64,000 nt of DNA from Blastocladiella emersonii ATCC 22665 (GCA_025594325.1 JANHCV010000007.1:682001-746000); one strand, 5' to 3'; counted from the first letter of the stretch, positions 31,487 through 43,719 are shown. Translations and numbers: made by a program. The notes: generated by a model from the sequence alone, not told the origin.

Positions 31487-32459
31487 ATGGTCCTCATCCA
31501 CCTCAAGAAAAACGACGCGTCGCTGTTCCTCGCGCAGTGCCCCGCGGCCGGGTCGACCGACGACGCCATCGACGCGCTCGTGCACCTGCACAACGAGCGG
31601 CTGCGCATCGAGCGCCTGTGCGTCGCCGTCGAGGACCTCGCCAAGTACGGCGTCTTCAAGCCGTACGCGCAGCACGGGTACCAGCCCGAGGACCTCGACA
31701 AGTTTGTTGCCGCTGGCGATGCGGAGGAGGAGGCCGGTGGCCAGGAGCAGATCGTGACGCACGAGGGCCGCGAGTACCGCAAAGTCGCCGACCCGACGGG
31801 CCGCCGCACGGGGCTCGCACCGCTGGCGACGTACGCGGCGACGCTCGAGGCGACCGTGGCCGAGGCGCGCGACGCCATCGCGGCCAAGCAGCGCGTCGCG
31901 GCCAAGCACGTCACCACGGCCGACGAGCTGCGCGGCGTCGTCGACCGCCTGCGCGCCGCCGTCGCCATCGCGTACCCGATGGGCATTCCCGAGTACGACT
32001 CAGTCCGCGAGATTCTCGACGGCACCGAGGACCTTGGCGAGACCATCGTGCGTTCGTTCTTGGAAGGGAGTGGTCGCGCGCAACTCACCTCCACCCACGA
32101 AAATGTAGCACGCCAAGGAGGTGCTCGACGCCGCCAACGCGGCGCTGTGGTGGGCGGGCAAGGAGCTGGTGCGCGGCAAGCTGCTGAGCGACTACGTCGG
32201 CCGCAACGACAAGACGACCATCATCGCCAAGCTGGCGCGGCGTGGAATGGGCGCGCCGATGCGCGAGCCCGTCATGGACGAGGCGGCGCAGCGCGAGATG
32301 ATGGCCTTCTACTACCGCAAGCAGGAGGAGCTCAAGCGGCTCGAGGACGACGAGGACGACACGAGCTACACGAGCTCGGCCTGGGCCAACCCGCGGGCGC
32401 TCAAGTCGACGTTCCAGGGGCTCAGCGCCGGCGGGAACGTCGCCTTCCGGCCTCGCTAG
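31487..32459 (+). CDS. CFAP298: CFAP298 (C21orf59/kurly) homologue, cilia protein
   Basis: CDS join(31487..32047,32109..32459), 303 aa. The 61-nt intron has GTGCGT and TAG ends. Signatures in order: MVLIHLKKNDASLFL, RIERLCVAVEDLAKYGVF, GREYRKVADPTGRRTG, LRAAVAIAYPMGIPEYDSVR, ALWWAGKELVRGKLLSDYVG, NDKTTIIAKLARRGMGAP, YYRKQEELKRLEDDEDD, and the C-terminal FRPR. This is the full layout of the animal family of about 290 aa, which is required for outer dynein arm assembly and ciliary motility. Its presence is strong evidence that the organism makes motile flagella. It converges on FOL1. Confidence 0.95.
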
Positions 32460-32604
32460 ACGTCCCATTGTTACACCATACATCTCATACTTGCACCTGA
32501 ATCGGTGGTCTCCGTGTTGAAGACGCGATCAACATACGCGAGCTTTGGCGAGTTGCTAACTATCAGGTGAATACATTTGAGTTACTGCTGCTTCTACCGT
32601 CAAC

Positions 32605-35049
32605 CTAGACGCGCTTAGGCCGCCACACGCGGTCCGCGACCACGACCACGTCGCGCATCTCCGCGACGTCGTGGACGCGGACGACGTCAGCGCCGCCGGC
32701 GACACACGCAGCGACCGCCGCGGCGGTGCCCCACGCGCGGTCCTTGGCCACAGTCTTGCCCGTCGCGTCGCCAATGAACCGCTTCCGCGACGGCCCGACG
32801 AGGACCGGGAACCCGCTCGGGCTCCCCGTCGCGAGCCGGATGAGCTCGGGCAGCTGCGCGACGAGGGCGAAATTCTGCTCGCCGGCCTTGGCGAACCCGA
32901 TCCCCGGGTCGACCATGACGTTCCACCGGTGGATCCCCGCCTGGAGCGCGGCCTGGACGCGCGCCGCGAGCTCGGCCGCGACCCCGCGCAGCACGCCGTC
33001 CGCGTACGACGTGAGCTTCGTCATGGTCGTCGGGTCGCCGCGCATGTGCATGACGCAGTAGGGGACCTGGAGCTTGGCGACGGCCGCGAGCATGCCCGGG
33101 TCGCCGCGCCCGCCCGTCACGTCGTTGACGAGGTTCGCGCCCGCGGCGACGGCGGCCGCCGCGACCGACGCCAGGTACGTGTCGACGGACAGGGCGACGG
33201 TCAGGCCGGCGGCGCGGATTGCCTTGATGGCGGGGAGCACGCGGCGGAGCTCTTCCTCGTGCCCGACCTCGACGGCGCCAGGGCGCGTCGACTGGCCGCC
33301 AATGTCGATCATGTCTGCGCCCGCAGCGACCATGGTCTTGGCGGCGGCGACGGCCGCGTCGACCGAGAGGTGGTCGCCGCCGTCCGAGAACGAGTCGGGG
33401 GTCACGTTCAGGATGCCCATGACGCGCGTGCGCGAGCCCCAGTCCCACGTCACGGTCGGGGAGAGCGGCATGACGCGGTAGATGGGCGAGTCCGCGGGCG
33501 CCGTGTGCTGCACGAGCGCGAGCAGCTTGGCGATTGAGCGGAAGTGGGTCGGGTGCTCGAGGTCGGCGGCGATGCTACACGCCTCGGTGGTTAGCTCGGG
33601 TTTCGTGAGGTGCAGCTGAGGAGCGTACTCGGCGAGCGGGCGCAGCACAAACTCGCGCTCGGCGATCCGCGGGTGCGGGATCTCGAGCCGCGGCGTGTTC
33701 ATTACCACGTCGTTGTACAGCAGAATATCGAGATCGATCGGCCGCGGCCCGTTGCGGCCCGTGTCGGTGCGTCCCATATCGGCCTCGATCGACTTGAGCG
33801 CGTCGAGCAGGTCGAGCGGGCTCAGCGGCGTGTAGATCTTGGCAGCCGCATTCAGAAACGCGGGCTGGTCCGTCACGTACATGGCGGGGGTCTCGTACAG
33901 GAACGACGTGTCGGCGAGGATCGCGGTCGCCCGCTCGACAACGAGGCGCAGCGCGCGGTGGATGTGGCCCGCGCGGTCGCCCAGGTTGCTGCCGAGCGCC
34001 AGGTACACGACGTTCGGGGCGGTCGTCGGCACGGCGATCTTGGGCCGCGGGATCACGGCGGGGGTCTCGGCGAGCCCGGCGGTCGGGGTCGTAGACCCCT
34101 GCGCGCGCTTCGCTTCGGCCGCGGCAGCCGCCGCCTCGGCCTCGGCGGCGGCAGCAGCCTCGGCCTCGCGCGCCTTGAGGGCGGCGAGCCAGGCGCGGTC
34201 GCGCGTGACGACGACGCCCGACGACTTGGCGAAGATGAGGGCCGAGGGTTTCTCGATCGAGACGGTGATGCGGAATACACCCAGGCGCTCGACGGCGAGC
34301 CGCGCGACGTGGTGGCACAGGGCCTCGATGGTCTTGAAGGCGGAGCGCTCGACGTAGTCCTGGACGGCGGCAGCGACCAGGCGGTAGTTGTAGGCGCGGT
34401 GGACGCGGTCGCGGCCCGAGATCGGGGCGGGCGGGAACAGGGTCAGGTTGAGGACGACGAGCTGCTTCTCCTCGCGCTCCCACGGGTTGACGCCGATGAT
34501 GGTGGAGATGGACAGGTCGCGGATGTAGATCTGGTCGCCATGCGCCGTGTTGGCGGCAGGGGAGGGCGAGGCGAAGGTGGCGGACGTGGGCGACTGCGGG
34601 TGGTGCGCGGGGTCGTCGCGGGTCGCGGCCGCGTCGAGGGCGGCGAGCTCGGCCTCGGAGCGCGAGATGCGGATGCCCGCACACTCGGCGTGTAGCAGCG
34701 AGCGCGGCTTCTCGACGTCGACGTCGACGCGGCGCGCGCCCTTGGGCCCGCCGAACGTGTTTAGGGTGAGGCGGGCGATGCCGACGGCGAGGGCCTCCAT
34801 GGAGCGGAACTCGCACGCCTCGGCAAACTCGGTGACGGCGCGGGTCAGCACGCCGTAGTGCACCGAGTCGGTCAGCTGGTCGTGCGCGCCCGGCCCGTCC
34901 ACGTCCGTGTGGACCGACAGGCTGATGCGCAGCGGCTGCGGCTTGGCGCGCTCCCAGTTGTCGACGCCGACGCGGTTGCGCACGACCAGGTCGCGCACGC
35001 GGATCTCGTCGAGGACCGGCAGCGTGTACTGGTGGTTGGTGTGTTCCAT
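32605..35049 (-). CDS. FOL1: trifunctional folate-synthesis enzyme (DHNA-HPPK-DHPS)
   Basis: Single-exon minus-strand ORF, 814 aa from the ATG at 35049 (an in-frame ATG at 35115 would add 22 residues). Two tandem FolB (dihydroneopterin aldolase) units at about residues 12-130 and 170-290 (IRVRDLVVRNRVGVDNWERA, IYIRDLSISTIIGVNPWERE); an Ala/Glu-rich linker; HPPK at about 345-480 (VYLALGSNLGDRAGHI, GPRPIDLDILLY, PRIAEREFVLRPL); DHPS at about 540-805 (MGILNVTPDSFSDGG, IGGQSTRPGA, VDPGIGFAK, GPSRKRFIG). It catalyses three successive steps from dihydroneopterin to dihydropteroate; DHPS is the sulfonamide target. This fusion with a doubled FolB is characteristic of fungi. If used, the longer start adds a Ser/Pro/Leu-rich leader that could be a mitochondrial targeting sequence. 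Confidence 0.96.
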   Translation of the reverse strand: MEHTNHQYTLPVLDEIRVRDLVVRNRVGVDNWERAKPQPLRISLSVHTDVDGPGAHDQLTDSVHYGVLTRAVTEFAEACEFRSMEALAVGIARLTLNTFGGPKGARRVDVDVEKPRSLLHAECAGIRISRSEAELAALDAAATRDDPAHHPQSPTSATFASPSPAANTAHGDQIYIRDLSISTIIGVNPWEREEKQLVVLNLTLFPPAPISGRDRVHRAYNYRLVAAAVQDYVERSAFKTIEALCHHVARLAVERLGVFRITVSIEKPSALIFAKSSGVVVTRDRAWLAALKAREAEAAAAAEAEAAAAAAEAKRAQGSTTPTAGLAETPAVIPRPKIAVPTTAPNVVYLALGSNLGDRAGHIHRALRLVVERATAILADTSFLYETPAMYVTDQPAFLNAAAKIYTPLSPLDLLDALKSIEADMGRTDTGRNGPRPIDLDILLYNDVVMNTPRLEIPHPRIAEREFVLRPLAEYAPQLHLTKPELTTEACSIAADLEHPTHFRSIAKLLALVQHTAPADSPIYRVMPLSPTVTWDWGSRTRVMGILNVTPDSFSDGGDHLSVDAAVAAAKTMVAAGADMIDIGGQSTRPGAVEVGHEEELRRVLPAIKAIRAAGLTVALSVDTYLASVAAAAVAAGANLVNDVTGGRGDPGMLAAVAKLQVPYCVMHMRGDPTTMTKLTSYADGVLRGVAAELAARVQAALQAGIHRWNVMVDPGIGFAKAGEQNFALVAQLPELIRLATGSPSGFPVLVGPSRKRFIGDATGKTVAKDRAWGTAAAVAACVAGGADVVRVHDVAEMRDVVVVADRVWRPKRV

Positions 35050-35593
35050 GGCGGGGTGGGCGCTGGGGGAGGAGAGAGAGAGCGGATCGGCGAGGGCAGC
35101 CGGTTGAGAGAGCATCGGATCGGGCCAAGCAGGCGAACGGATCAGGTCGGCGGCGGGAGCAGCGCAGTCGCGCAATCGGGCGGCCGCGCCGCGAACACGG
35201 CGCGCCGCGCCCGGCTTCTTCCGCTCAGGGCATGCAGACGCCACGTGGCGCACCACAACGCGTCTCTCGCGTCTCGCACGCCGTGCACGCCCGCCCGACT
35301 TGCAGGAACACACCGCGAGCGGAGGGGATCGGCAGGGCCCCGCGAGACATCATGTGCGGGCCACGTGCGGCTGGCCGACGCGTCCGCCACCCGATCCGGA
35401 CGCGTGGCGCTCCCGTTGGGCGTTGGGGGAGAACGGTCGGCTTCCCCTTCCTCTCCCTCACCCCTCACCGGCCAACCGCTCGCTATAAAGGGGGACTCGC
35501 TGCACTCGGCTCCCGCCCTCTCCCTCTCCCCACCCTTGCCTCCATGTATCTTGCCTCGCTCGATTGATTGATTGCTTGCACCCGCCGCCGCAC
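35050..35593. promoter_or_regulatory. divergent promoter region of FOL1 and the paladin-like gene
   Basis: 544 nt. It contains CCACGTGG at about 35241, GCGTCTCGCAC at 35269-35279, CACGTG again near 35361, and the TATA box at 35484-35489. No gene is seen. Confidence 0.5.
35484..35489 (+). promoter_or_regulatory. TATA box of the paladin-like gene
   Basis: A perfect TATAAA (context CGCTATAAAGGGG) lies 105 nt upstream of the ATG, followed by a pyrimidine-rich CTCTCCCTCTCCCC tract suited to a transcription start. Confidence 0.65.
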
Positions 35594-38500
35594 ATGTCGT
35601 CGTCGTCGACCGACCCGCACACGCCGCCGCCGCCCGCGGGCCCGTCCCCGTCGCTGCCCGAGCGCACGCGCCGGCTCAGCGGGGCCACCGCCGCCGCCGT
35701 GCGTCTCCTCCCGACGACCCAGTCCTACGACTCGCTCGTCTCCGCCACCTCGAACGGCGCTAGCGCAGCGTCCTCGACGGCGCCCGCGTCGCCGACCGCC
35801 TCCGACACCCCGCCCAACGCCCTCGCTGCCCCGGCACCCGGCACCCGCATCCGCAGCATCTCGGGCCCGCAGGCACCAACCGCCACCAACGTGGTCCCGA
35901 CCCACCTGCACCACCTGGGTCGCCGCCTGCACGGCGCCGGGTCGCCCGGTCCTACTGCGGGCGGCGACCAGGTTGCGGGGCTCGAGGTCCACTCACACCA
36001 TCACCACGCCCACGCTGCGCGCCACGGCCGCTCGCTGTCGTCGACGCCCGCCCTCTCGCCGCCCGCCACAACGCACCGCGCCGTCTCGGCAGATGCCGCT
36101 GTCGCCTCCACCATGCACCGCTCGCCGTCCGTGTCGCCCGCGCTCGGCCACCACCACTTCCCCTCGGCGAGCCCGCTGCCCGACCTGCGCGCGCTGTCGG
36201 GCTCGCGCGGCACCCTCAACAAGTCCAAGAGCAAGTCCCGCCTCGACAACGTCCTGCTGCGCCTCAACACCACGCGCGACGCCATCTCCAAGACGGTCCA
36301 GAGCGTGCTCGCGTCGCGCCACGGGTCCGTCCTCGGACGCAACTTTATCCTCAAGGCCGACCAGTTCCCGCAGGCCGCGTCTGCGCACCTCGACGTGCAT
36401 CTCCAGGGATCGCCCAATTTCCGCATGGTACGCTTACTCGAATCGCTCCTGTACTGCGATCCATTGTTAACCCCCTCACCCCGTCTAGCTCGACCTCAAC
36501 GTCTACGGCGTCGCCCAGCCCACCGCCGTCGGCCTCTCCACCATCCTGACCCTGCTCAACTGCCACCCGGACTCGGACCCGGACCTGTGCGGCCCGACCG
36601 TGTGGCTGTGCACCCGCGAGGAGCCGCTCCTCTACATCAACGGCCAGCCCTACGTCCTGCGCCATGCCGACCAGCCCATGTCCAACCTGACCAACCTCGC
36701 CGGCATCTCGGGTACGCGCCTCGAGCAGCTCGAGGCCCGCCTGCGCGACGACGTGCTCCTCGAGGCCGCCGCCTACAACGGCCTGTTTCTCGTCCACGAC
36801 GAGCTCTCCTCCTCCTCTTCCTCGTCCCCCACCGCCGGCGGCGCCGTGGTCCCGTCCTGGATCGCCGCCACCTCCGTCCAGACCCCGCGCGAGGTCGTGG
36901 ACGGCTTCATCGCCGCCGGCTACCGCCTCTCGGCTACCCGCGTGCCCGTGTCGACGGCGCAGGCGCCCGACGACGCGTACCTCGACGAGTACATCCGCGT
37001 CCTGCGCGCGCACCCGCCGGGCGACCCGATCCTCATCTCGTGCGGCATGGGCGGCGGCCGCACGACGATGGGCACCGTCGTTGCCCTGCTCATCCGCCGC
37101 ATGCAGCTCATGAACCTCGGCCACCCGGACCCGTTCCCGCTCGCGCAGCTGCCCGGCGCCTCCGGGTCAGCGGCTCAGCCTGCCGCGGCGGCCGAAGCGC
37201 AACCCGCGGCGAACGGCCGCTCGTCGCTCGCCGTACGCGAGCTCATGGAGCTGACGGACCACGAGACCCAGAACCGCGCCCTGCTCCGCGTCATGCACAT
37301 CCTCGAGCGCGGCCTCACCACGCCCATGGCGCCGCACTCGGCCATCGAGTGGGCGCTCGCCCGCGGCTCGCTCGTCGACCACCTCAAGGCCGCGGTCCTC
37401 GGCAACTACCAGGTCGTCCTCGACCTCGCCCGCGTGCTCGACGACGGCGCCGCTGAGAAGAGGCTCCTCGACCACCTCATTGACCGGTGCGACGTCATCA
37501 TCAACTTGCGCGAGGAGATCCTGCTCCACCGCGTGCGCGGGTCCGTCGATTCGGCGATGCCCGCACACGCGGCGGCGCCGTTTGCGACCGCGGGCGGGAA
37601 ACCGCCCACCAGCGCGTTCGGCGGCCCGCTCGGCCTCTCGTCGGCCAACCTGGCGGGGGCGGGGGCGGGTCCCGACGCGGCGCGCAGCCAGCTCAACAGC
37701 CCGATCGACCGCGCGCTGTACGGCCTCGAGCGGTACTTTTACCTCCTCGCGCTCGCCGCGTACGTCGCCGACGCGGACGCCGGCGCGCCCGCCGGGTTCC
37801 GCGCCACCTTCTCCGAGTGGCTCGCAACGCGCCCCGAGATCTCCCGCATGGCCGACACGATCCGCCGCGGGCGACAGGGGCACCGGCTCCCGCTCGCGCT
37901 GTTCCGGCCCGTCGACGATCTCTCTGTGTTTGGGTCGTCGTCGTCATCGGGCATGATGCGAGGTAGCGGTGGGCAGCAGAACCGGTTCATGCCGCCCGTC
38001 TCGAGTCTGGTCGAGGTCGAGCGGTACGTGCTGCGCAACCGCACGGGTATGGTCCTCTCGCCCAACACGCTGCTCAAGGTCGACTTTTGGCTGTCGCAGC
38101 ACCGGCTCGAGGGCGGCAACGGCGACGCGTCGTCTCCGCAGCAGCACCCGGACCAGCTCCGCCTGCCCGGCGCGAGCCGTTTCCGCCGCATCGGCGAGTC
38201 CGCCATCTACGGCGTCGCGCAGCCGACGATCGCCGGGATGCACGCCGTGCACCGGACCATCGCCGACTCGCATTTCGGCCGGACCGCGACGACGTCCGCG
38301 ACGCACGTCGTGTGGCTCAACCTGCGCGAGGAGCCGCTCATCTACCTGCGCGGCGTCCCGCACGTCCTGCGCGACCAGTACACGGCGCTGCGCAACGTGC
38401 GCAGCTACCGCGGGATCACGGGCGAGCGGCTCGAGCTCATGGAGGCCCGGCTGCGCGAGGATATCTACGCCGAGCTCGAGACGTACGACGCGCGCGTGCT

Positions 38501-41204
38501 CGTGCATACCGAGGCGCGGCCTGATGCCGGCGAGGACGAGAACGGTGGTGGGAATACGGCGGGAGTGTACCCGATGTGGGTGGAATGCGAGCTGCACCAG
38601 GTCCAGACGCTGCGCGAGATCGCCGACACGCTCGAGGCGAGCGCCGCCGGCACCCCGCCCGTGCACCTGTACCGCGTCCCCGTGACGGCCGAGACCCCGC
38701 CCGACGAGGCCGACTTTGACACGCTCGTCGCGATCCTCGCCCAGTACCCGGTCGCCGGCACCGCCGTCGTCGTCAACGACCAGGTCGGGCTCGGCCGCAC
38801 CACCATGGGCACCGCCATGGTCTGGCTCGTCCGCAACTGGCTCGCGGGCAACACGTCGCTCACCACGCCGTGCCTGCGCCGCGGCGCAGTGAGCGCGGCC
38901 CGGTCCGCCGCCATGGTCCCGAGCGTCCACGCGCTCCTCCGCGTCATCCGCAACGGGCTCGAGGTGAAACGCGTTGTCGACGACGCCGTCGATGTGTGCG
39001 GAGCGTTTACCAACATTCGCGAGGCGATCGTCGAGCCGCCGCCGTCCGCCATGACCGCGTCGTCGCCGCCCTCGCCCTCGCCCTCGCCATCCCCCATGGG
39101 CCACGCCGCCGCGACCGCGGCCGCCGCCGCCGAGGCCGCGGCCAAGTCGGACCTGACCAAGCGCCGGCTGCTGTACCTGCAGCGGTACTTTATGCTGCTC
39201 GTCTTCCAGGCGTACCTCGACGACGTGCCCGCCTCGACCGCGACGCTCGCGGGGCTGGAGCCCTTCAGCGCGTGGCTGCGCCGGCACCCGGAGATCCTGG
39301 CCATGGTGCACGACCTCGAGGACGTGGCGTCGTCGGCCGAGGACGCCGACCACGCCGACCGCGCCGCCGCGCTCCTCGTCCCCGTCGAGGCCCAGACGCC
39401 CGGCGACGGGATCGCGCTCACGTCCGAGGTCGTTGAGGTCGTCACCGCGCGCCGCGGCGCCGTCCTTGCCCGGCAGACGATCCTGAAACACGACGCGTTC
39501 CCCGGGTGCCAGAAGCTCACGCTGCCCGAGCGCATCGACGGCGCGCCCAATTTCCGCCACGTCCCGCTCGCCAAGATCCGCGCCGCGGTGTTGGGGGTCA
39601 TGCAGTGGACCGCGTCGGACCCCGTGCTCGCGGCGCCGGCCGAGGACGGCGGGAGCGCCGAACTCCTTGCTGCAGCCGACGCGGCGCATGGCGCGGGCGT
39701 GTGCGGCGTCGCGATGCCCACGGCCAGCGGCGTGCTCAAGGTCCTCGAGCGGCTCGGCGGCGGCGGCGGTTCCGCGTCGCGCCCATCGACCGCACCATTC
39801 TCGGACGCGACCGCCGCCGCGGCGGCAGCAACCGTGGTGTGGACGTGTCTCCGCGAGGAGCCCGTGCTGTACATCAACCGCAAGCCGTACGTGCTGCGGA
39901 CGTTCCAAGACCCGATCCAGAACCTGGTGACGACGGGGATCGCGCGCGAGCGCGTCGAGCTCATGGAGGACCGCATGAAGGCCGACGTGCTCGCCGAGCT
40001 CGACCGGTACGGCGGCCGCGTGCTGCTGCACGAGGAGGAGGCCGCGAAACCGGGTGCCGGGCTCGCTATCGTCCCCGTCTGGGAGTCGTGTCACCCGAAC
40101 GACGTGCTCACGCCGCGCGACGTGTTCGAGGCCGCTGCCGCTGACGCACTCGCGGCCAGTGGATCGCTCGCAAGGCTCGACTACCTCCGCGTCCCCATCA
40201 CCGACGAGCAGGCGCCGATCCCGCACGTGTTTGACGTCCTCGTCGCGCGCATCATGGACGCGGCCGTCTCGCGCGCCACGTCCGGCGCACGCCACCACCT
40301 CGTGTACAACTGCCAGATGGGTCGCGGGCGGACCACCACGGGCATGATCATCGCGAGCCTCGTGCACACCATCATGGTGCCCTCGGCGACGTCGGCCGCG
40401 CTCGTCGAGGTGCTCCGCGGCGGGCTCGACGGCGCCACGGGCAGCCTCGCCAACCTGCTCCTGTACAATCCGGGCCTGCAGGACGAGCTCGACGACGACG
40501 ACAACGACGATTTGGCGGGAAGCCGCGCCGAGCTCGACCCGTCGCGCCGGTACCTGCGCGGCGAGTACCGCCTGGTCATGCAGCTCGTCGCGGTCCTCAG
40601 CCACGGCAAGCTCGCGAAAGCCATCGCCGACGCGTGCATCGACGCGTGCAACCACATGCAGAACCTGCGCGAGGCCATCCTCGACTACAAGCGGCGCGTC
40701 GAGGCCCTCGCCGTCGCCGCCGGCCTCCCCGCTGCCGCGGCCACGGGCGCCGAGGTGCCGATTCCCGCGAGCCTCGCTGAGACTAGCAAGGCCGTCGCCA
40801 AGTACCGCGTCGCCCGCGACGTCGGCATCAACTACCTCATCCGGTACTTTTACCTCGTCGCCTTTGCGGGGTACCTCCTCGAGATGGCCGAGGCCGACGA
40901 CGCCCGCCGGCGCAGGGACGCGGCCGTGCGGGATGGGATCGCAACCGCGATGTCGCTCCCCGACGTCAGCGTCTCGGACGACGGCGAGCTCGAGGTCCTC
41001 GCCGCTGTCCCCGCACGGGTCGCGCCCAAGGAGGCGGCCGTATCGGCGCTGGACGGCGACCTGCGCGGCGTCGTGGATGGTGCGGGGGTGGCCGCGGACG
41101 TCGACGGCGGTGTCTCGCCGCTGACCACGAGCTTCACGCAGTGGCTCGCCGAACGACGCGAGATCACGTCCATCATCGAGCGGCGCAACCAGGACTTTGC
41201 GTGA
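35594..41204 (+). CDS. paladin-like protein: three PTP-like phytase modules
   Basis: CDS join(35594..36427,36489..41204), 1849 aa. The 61-nt intron starts GTACGC and ends TAG. A Ser/Pro/His-rich N-terminal 220 residues precede the modules. Three related units repeat signatures such as NFRM/LDLNVYGVAQPT, WLCTREEPLLYINGQPYVLR and LEQLEARLRDDV. Their P-loops are SCGMGGGRTTMGT (Cys463), VNDQVGLGRTTMGT (Asp1042 where Cys is expected) and YNCQMGRGRTTTGM (Cys1553). CX5R is therefore intact in units 1 and 3 and lost in unit 2. The PALD1/PTP-like phytase family acts on, or is thought to act on, inositol polyphosphates; vertebrate paladins carry fewer units and are about half this length. The start at 35594 follows the TATA box well. 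Confidence 0.9.
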
Positions 41205-41596
41205 GACGATGGGAACCGTGTTGAATATACCCGCTACTGGAGAGCAACTGACTTGTCGACTGTGAGCGATGGCTGTCGCGATCTCTCAAGCTCAGCGAGT
41301 GCGGCCGGTCTCAGCGCGGCCATGGCCCTGTTGGTCAACGAGTCGGAGCGCGGCGTGCTGGGGCGACGTCGTGCGTATGACCAGGACGACCACAGCTCGC
41401 ACTAACGCGGCCGTGACGACAAACAGGGCGGCCACAGCCACGTCCAGCGAGTCGAGGCCTTCGGGTCTTCGTCACACTGACATACGGGCCAAAGACGGGC
41501 CCGCTCGGAGAGACAGAGGGATGGTGATGGAATGCTGTATGGACAAATTTACATCCGACGACATCGGACAAGACGACACGACACGGCCGCGGCCAC
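41205..41596. other. convergent 3' intergenic region
   Basis: No gene is seen between the paladin-like gene and the ubiquitin gene, which converge here. Confidence 0.4.
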
Positions 41597-42370
<774 letters not shown>

Positions 42371-42456
42371 GGTGGGGTAGTGCTGCTGAGTGGGTGCTAG
42401 TTCGCGGGTGAGGCGACGAAGGGAGAGAGGAAGGGCTGCGGGGGGAGCGGGCGCAA

Positions 42457-42462
42457 TTTATA
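42457..42462 (-). promoter_or_regulatory. TATA box of the polyubiquitin gene
   Basis: TATAAA on the minus strand (context CGTATAAATTGCGC), about 87 nt upstream of the ubiquitin ATG. Confidence 0.65.
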
Positions 42463-42962
42463 CGGTGCCGGGCAGGGGTCATGTCCACGGACACGCGCGA
42501 TGGGAGGCGGCGGGGCGGACCGACCGATGGGCACGCAGCCTGCCAGCTGACCGCGCGGCGGCGGGCTTGCCCACCTGCACGTTCGCCGCGCTTCCCAGCA
42601 GCTGACTCAGTGCATTTTGCCACTGCCGCCGCGAGTGACGCGAATCGGGAACGCGACACGCCACACGGGACGGCCCGGGTGAACCGAAAAGAAGGGCGGC
42701 CAAGAAAAGAGTCCCGCTTCCGCCCGCTCGCATGACGCACTCACTCGGCTGCCGGCGTTCACCGCGTCATCCCGGTCTCGACGATTTTTAAGCGGGTTTA
42801 CGGTGTGACGCACTGCCCACTCTGGCCGTTTTGAGGTCATCCCAGCTCGGGATGGCCTCTTTGGGATCTTTGGGAGCGCATTCATCGCGAGTGGCGTGGC
42901 GTGACGCGAACGTGCCGTCGGAACGCGAACTGCTGCACGTCAGGTGATGTCGCGGGGAACAC

Positions 42963-42982
42963 GCGAGACATTTGTGTCTCGC
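42963..42982. promoter_or_regulatory. inverted repeat GCGAGACA-N4-TGTCTCGC
   Basis: A perfect 8-bp inverted repeat with a TTTG spacer. It shares its GAGACA/TGTCTC core with 31335-31350 and overlaps the recurrent intergenic GCGTCTCGC theme. Confidence 0.6.
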
Positions 42983-43092
42983 ACCTGCAAGCCCGCGCAA
43001 TTTCGCCTGCTCAACGCCGCAGCGGACCTGATTGACCATATGTCGCCAGCCTGTCCACGCCATGCGAGCTCTCCCTTGAATGCAACGCTAAG

Positions 43093-43719
43093 ATGGAGTC
43101 CTCAAGTCGTATCACTCGCTACACGCTGTTCGCGCTCGTCGCCGTGGCCGCCGTCCTGACCGCGTCCGTCAAGGGCCAGGCCCCCGCGCCCGCCGCCAGC
43201 GACTCGGCCGCCGCGACGCCCGCGGCCTCGCCTGCCCCTGCGCCCTCGGTCTCCTCCTCGGCTACGCCCGCGCCGTCGGCGACCCCGTCAAGCACGGCCA
43301 CGCCGACCCCGTCACCCTCGGCTGCGCCTTCCTCGAGCTCTTCCTCGTCATCGTCGGCGCCGCCCGCTGCGACCACGGCCAACCCGGTCGCAACCTCGAA
43401 CCCGGCCGCGACAACGCAGGACCCCGTGGCCACGGCGACCTCGTCCAACGGTGCGGCGCAGCCCGTCGCCACCACCACCTCGTCCTCGTCGTCATCGGCG
43501 GCCAAGGCGGGTACAACCACGTTCTCGTCGTCGACGGCCGGGAGCAAGGCTTCGGGCACGAGCTCGACGTCCGAGGAGCTGCCGACCGAGATCGTGATCC
43601 GCCCGCTCGCCGTGAACGCCGGCGGGGTCGCGTCAGGCGCCGCGGACCGGCTCGGCGGGAACGGGGTCGCGGGGTGGGTTGTCGCGGCGGTTGCCGGGGC
43701 GGGCGCGCTGGCCTTCTAG
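43093..43719 (+). CDS. GPI-anchor-type Ser/Thr/Ala-rich surface protein
   Basis: Single-exon ORF, 208 aa. A signal peptide (RYTLFALVAVAAVLTASVKG) is followed by a long mucin-like Ser/Thr/Ala/Pro region (runs of Ser8 and Ser9), presumably heavily O-glycosylated. The C-terminus NGVAGWVVAAVAGAGALAF is a hydrophobic tail without a following basic residue, as in GPI-attachment signals, with small residues (GG, SGA) just upstream as candidate omega sites. No enzymatic domain. Probably a cell-wall or plasma-membrane coat protein. The low-complexity sequence prevents family naming. Confidence 0.75.
   Translation: MESSSRITRYTLFALVAVAAVLTASVKGQAPAPAASDSAAATPAASPAPAPSVSSSATPAPSATPSSTATPTPSPSAAPSSSSSSSSSAPPAATTANPVATSNPAATTQDPVATATSSNGAAQPVATTTSSSSSSAAKAGTTTFSSSTAGSKASGTSSTSEELPTEIVIRPLAVNAGGVASGAADRLGGNGVAGWVVAAVAGAGALAF

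Larger units (their letters stand above)
42371..43092. promoter_or_regulatory. divergent promoter region of polyubiquitin and the GPI-type protein
   Basis: It contains the minus-strand TATA box (42457-42462), a T-rich ATTTTTAAGC at about 42783, repeated TTTGGGATC/TTTGGGAGC near 42859-42878 and the GAGACA inverted repeat (42963-42982). No gene is seen. Confidence 0.45.

Noticed and set aside
37944-40655. Very long open frame antisense to the paladin-like gene
   Set aside because: GC-rich codon bias leaves antisense frames open. The translation is Arg/Gly/Val-rich noise, while the sense strand has strong conserved motifs.
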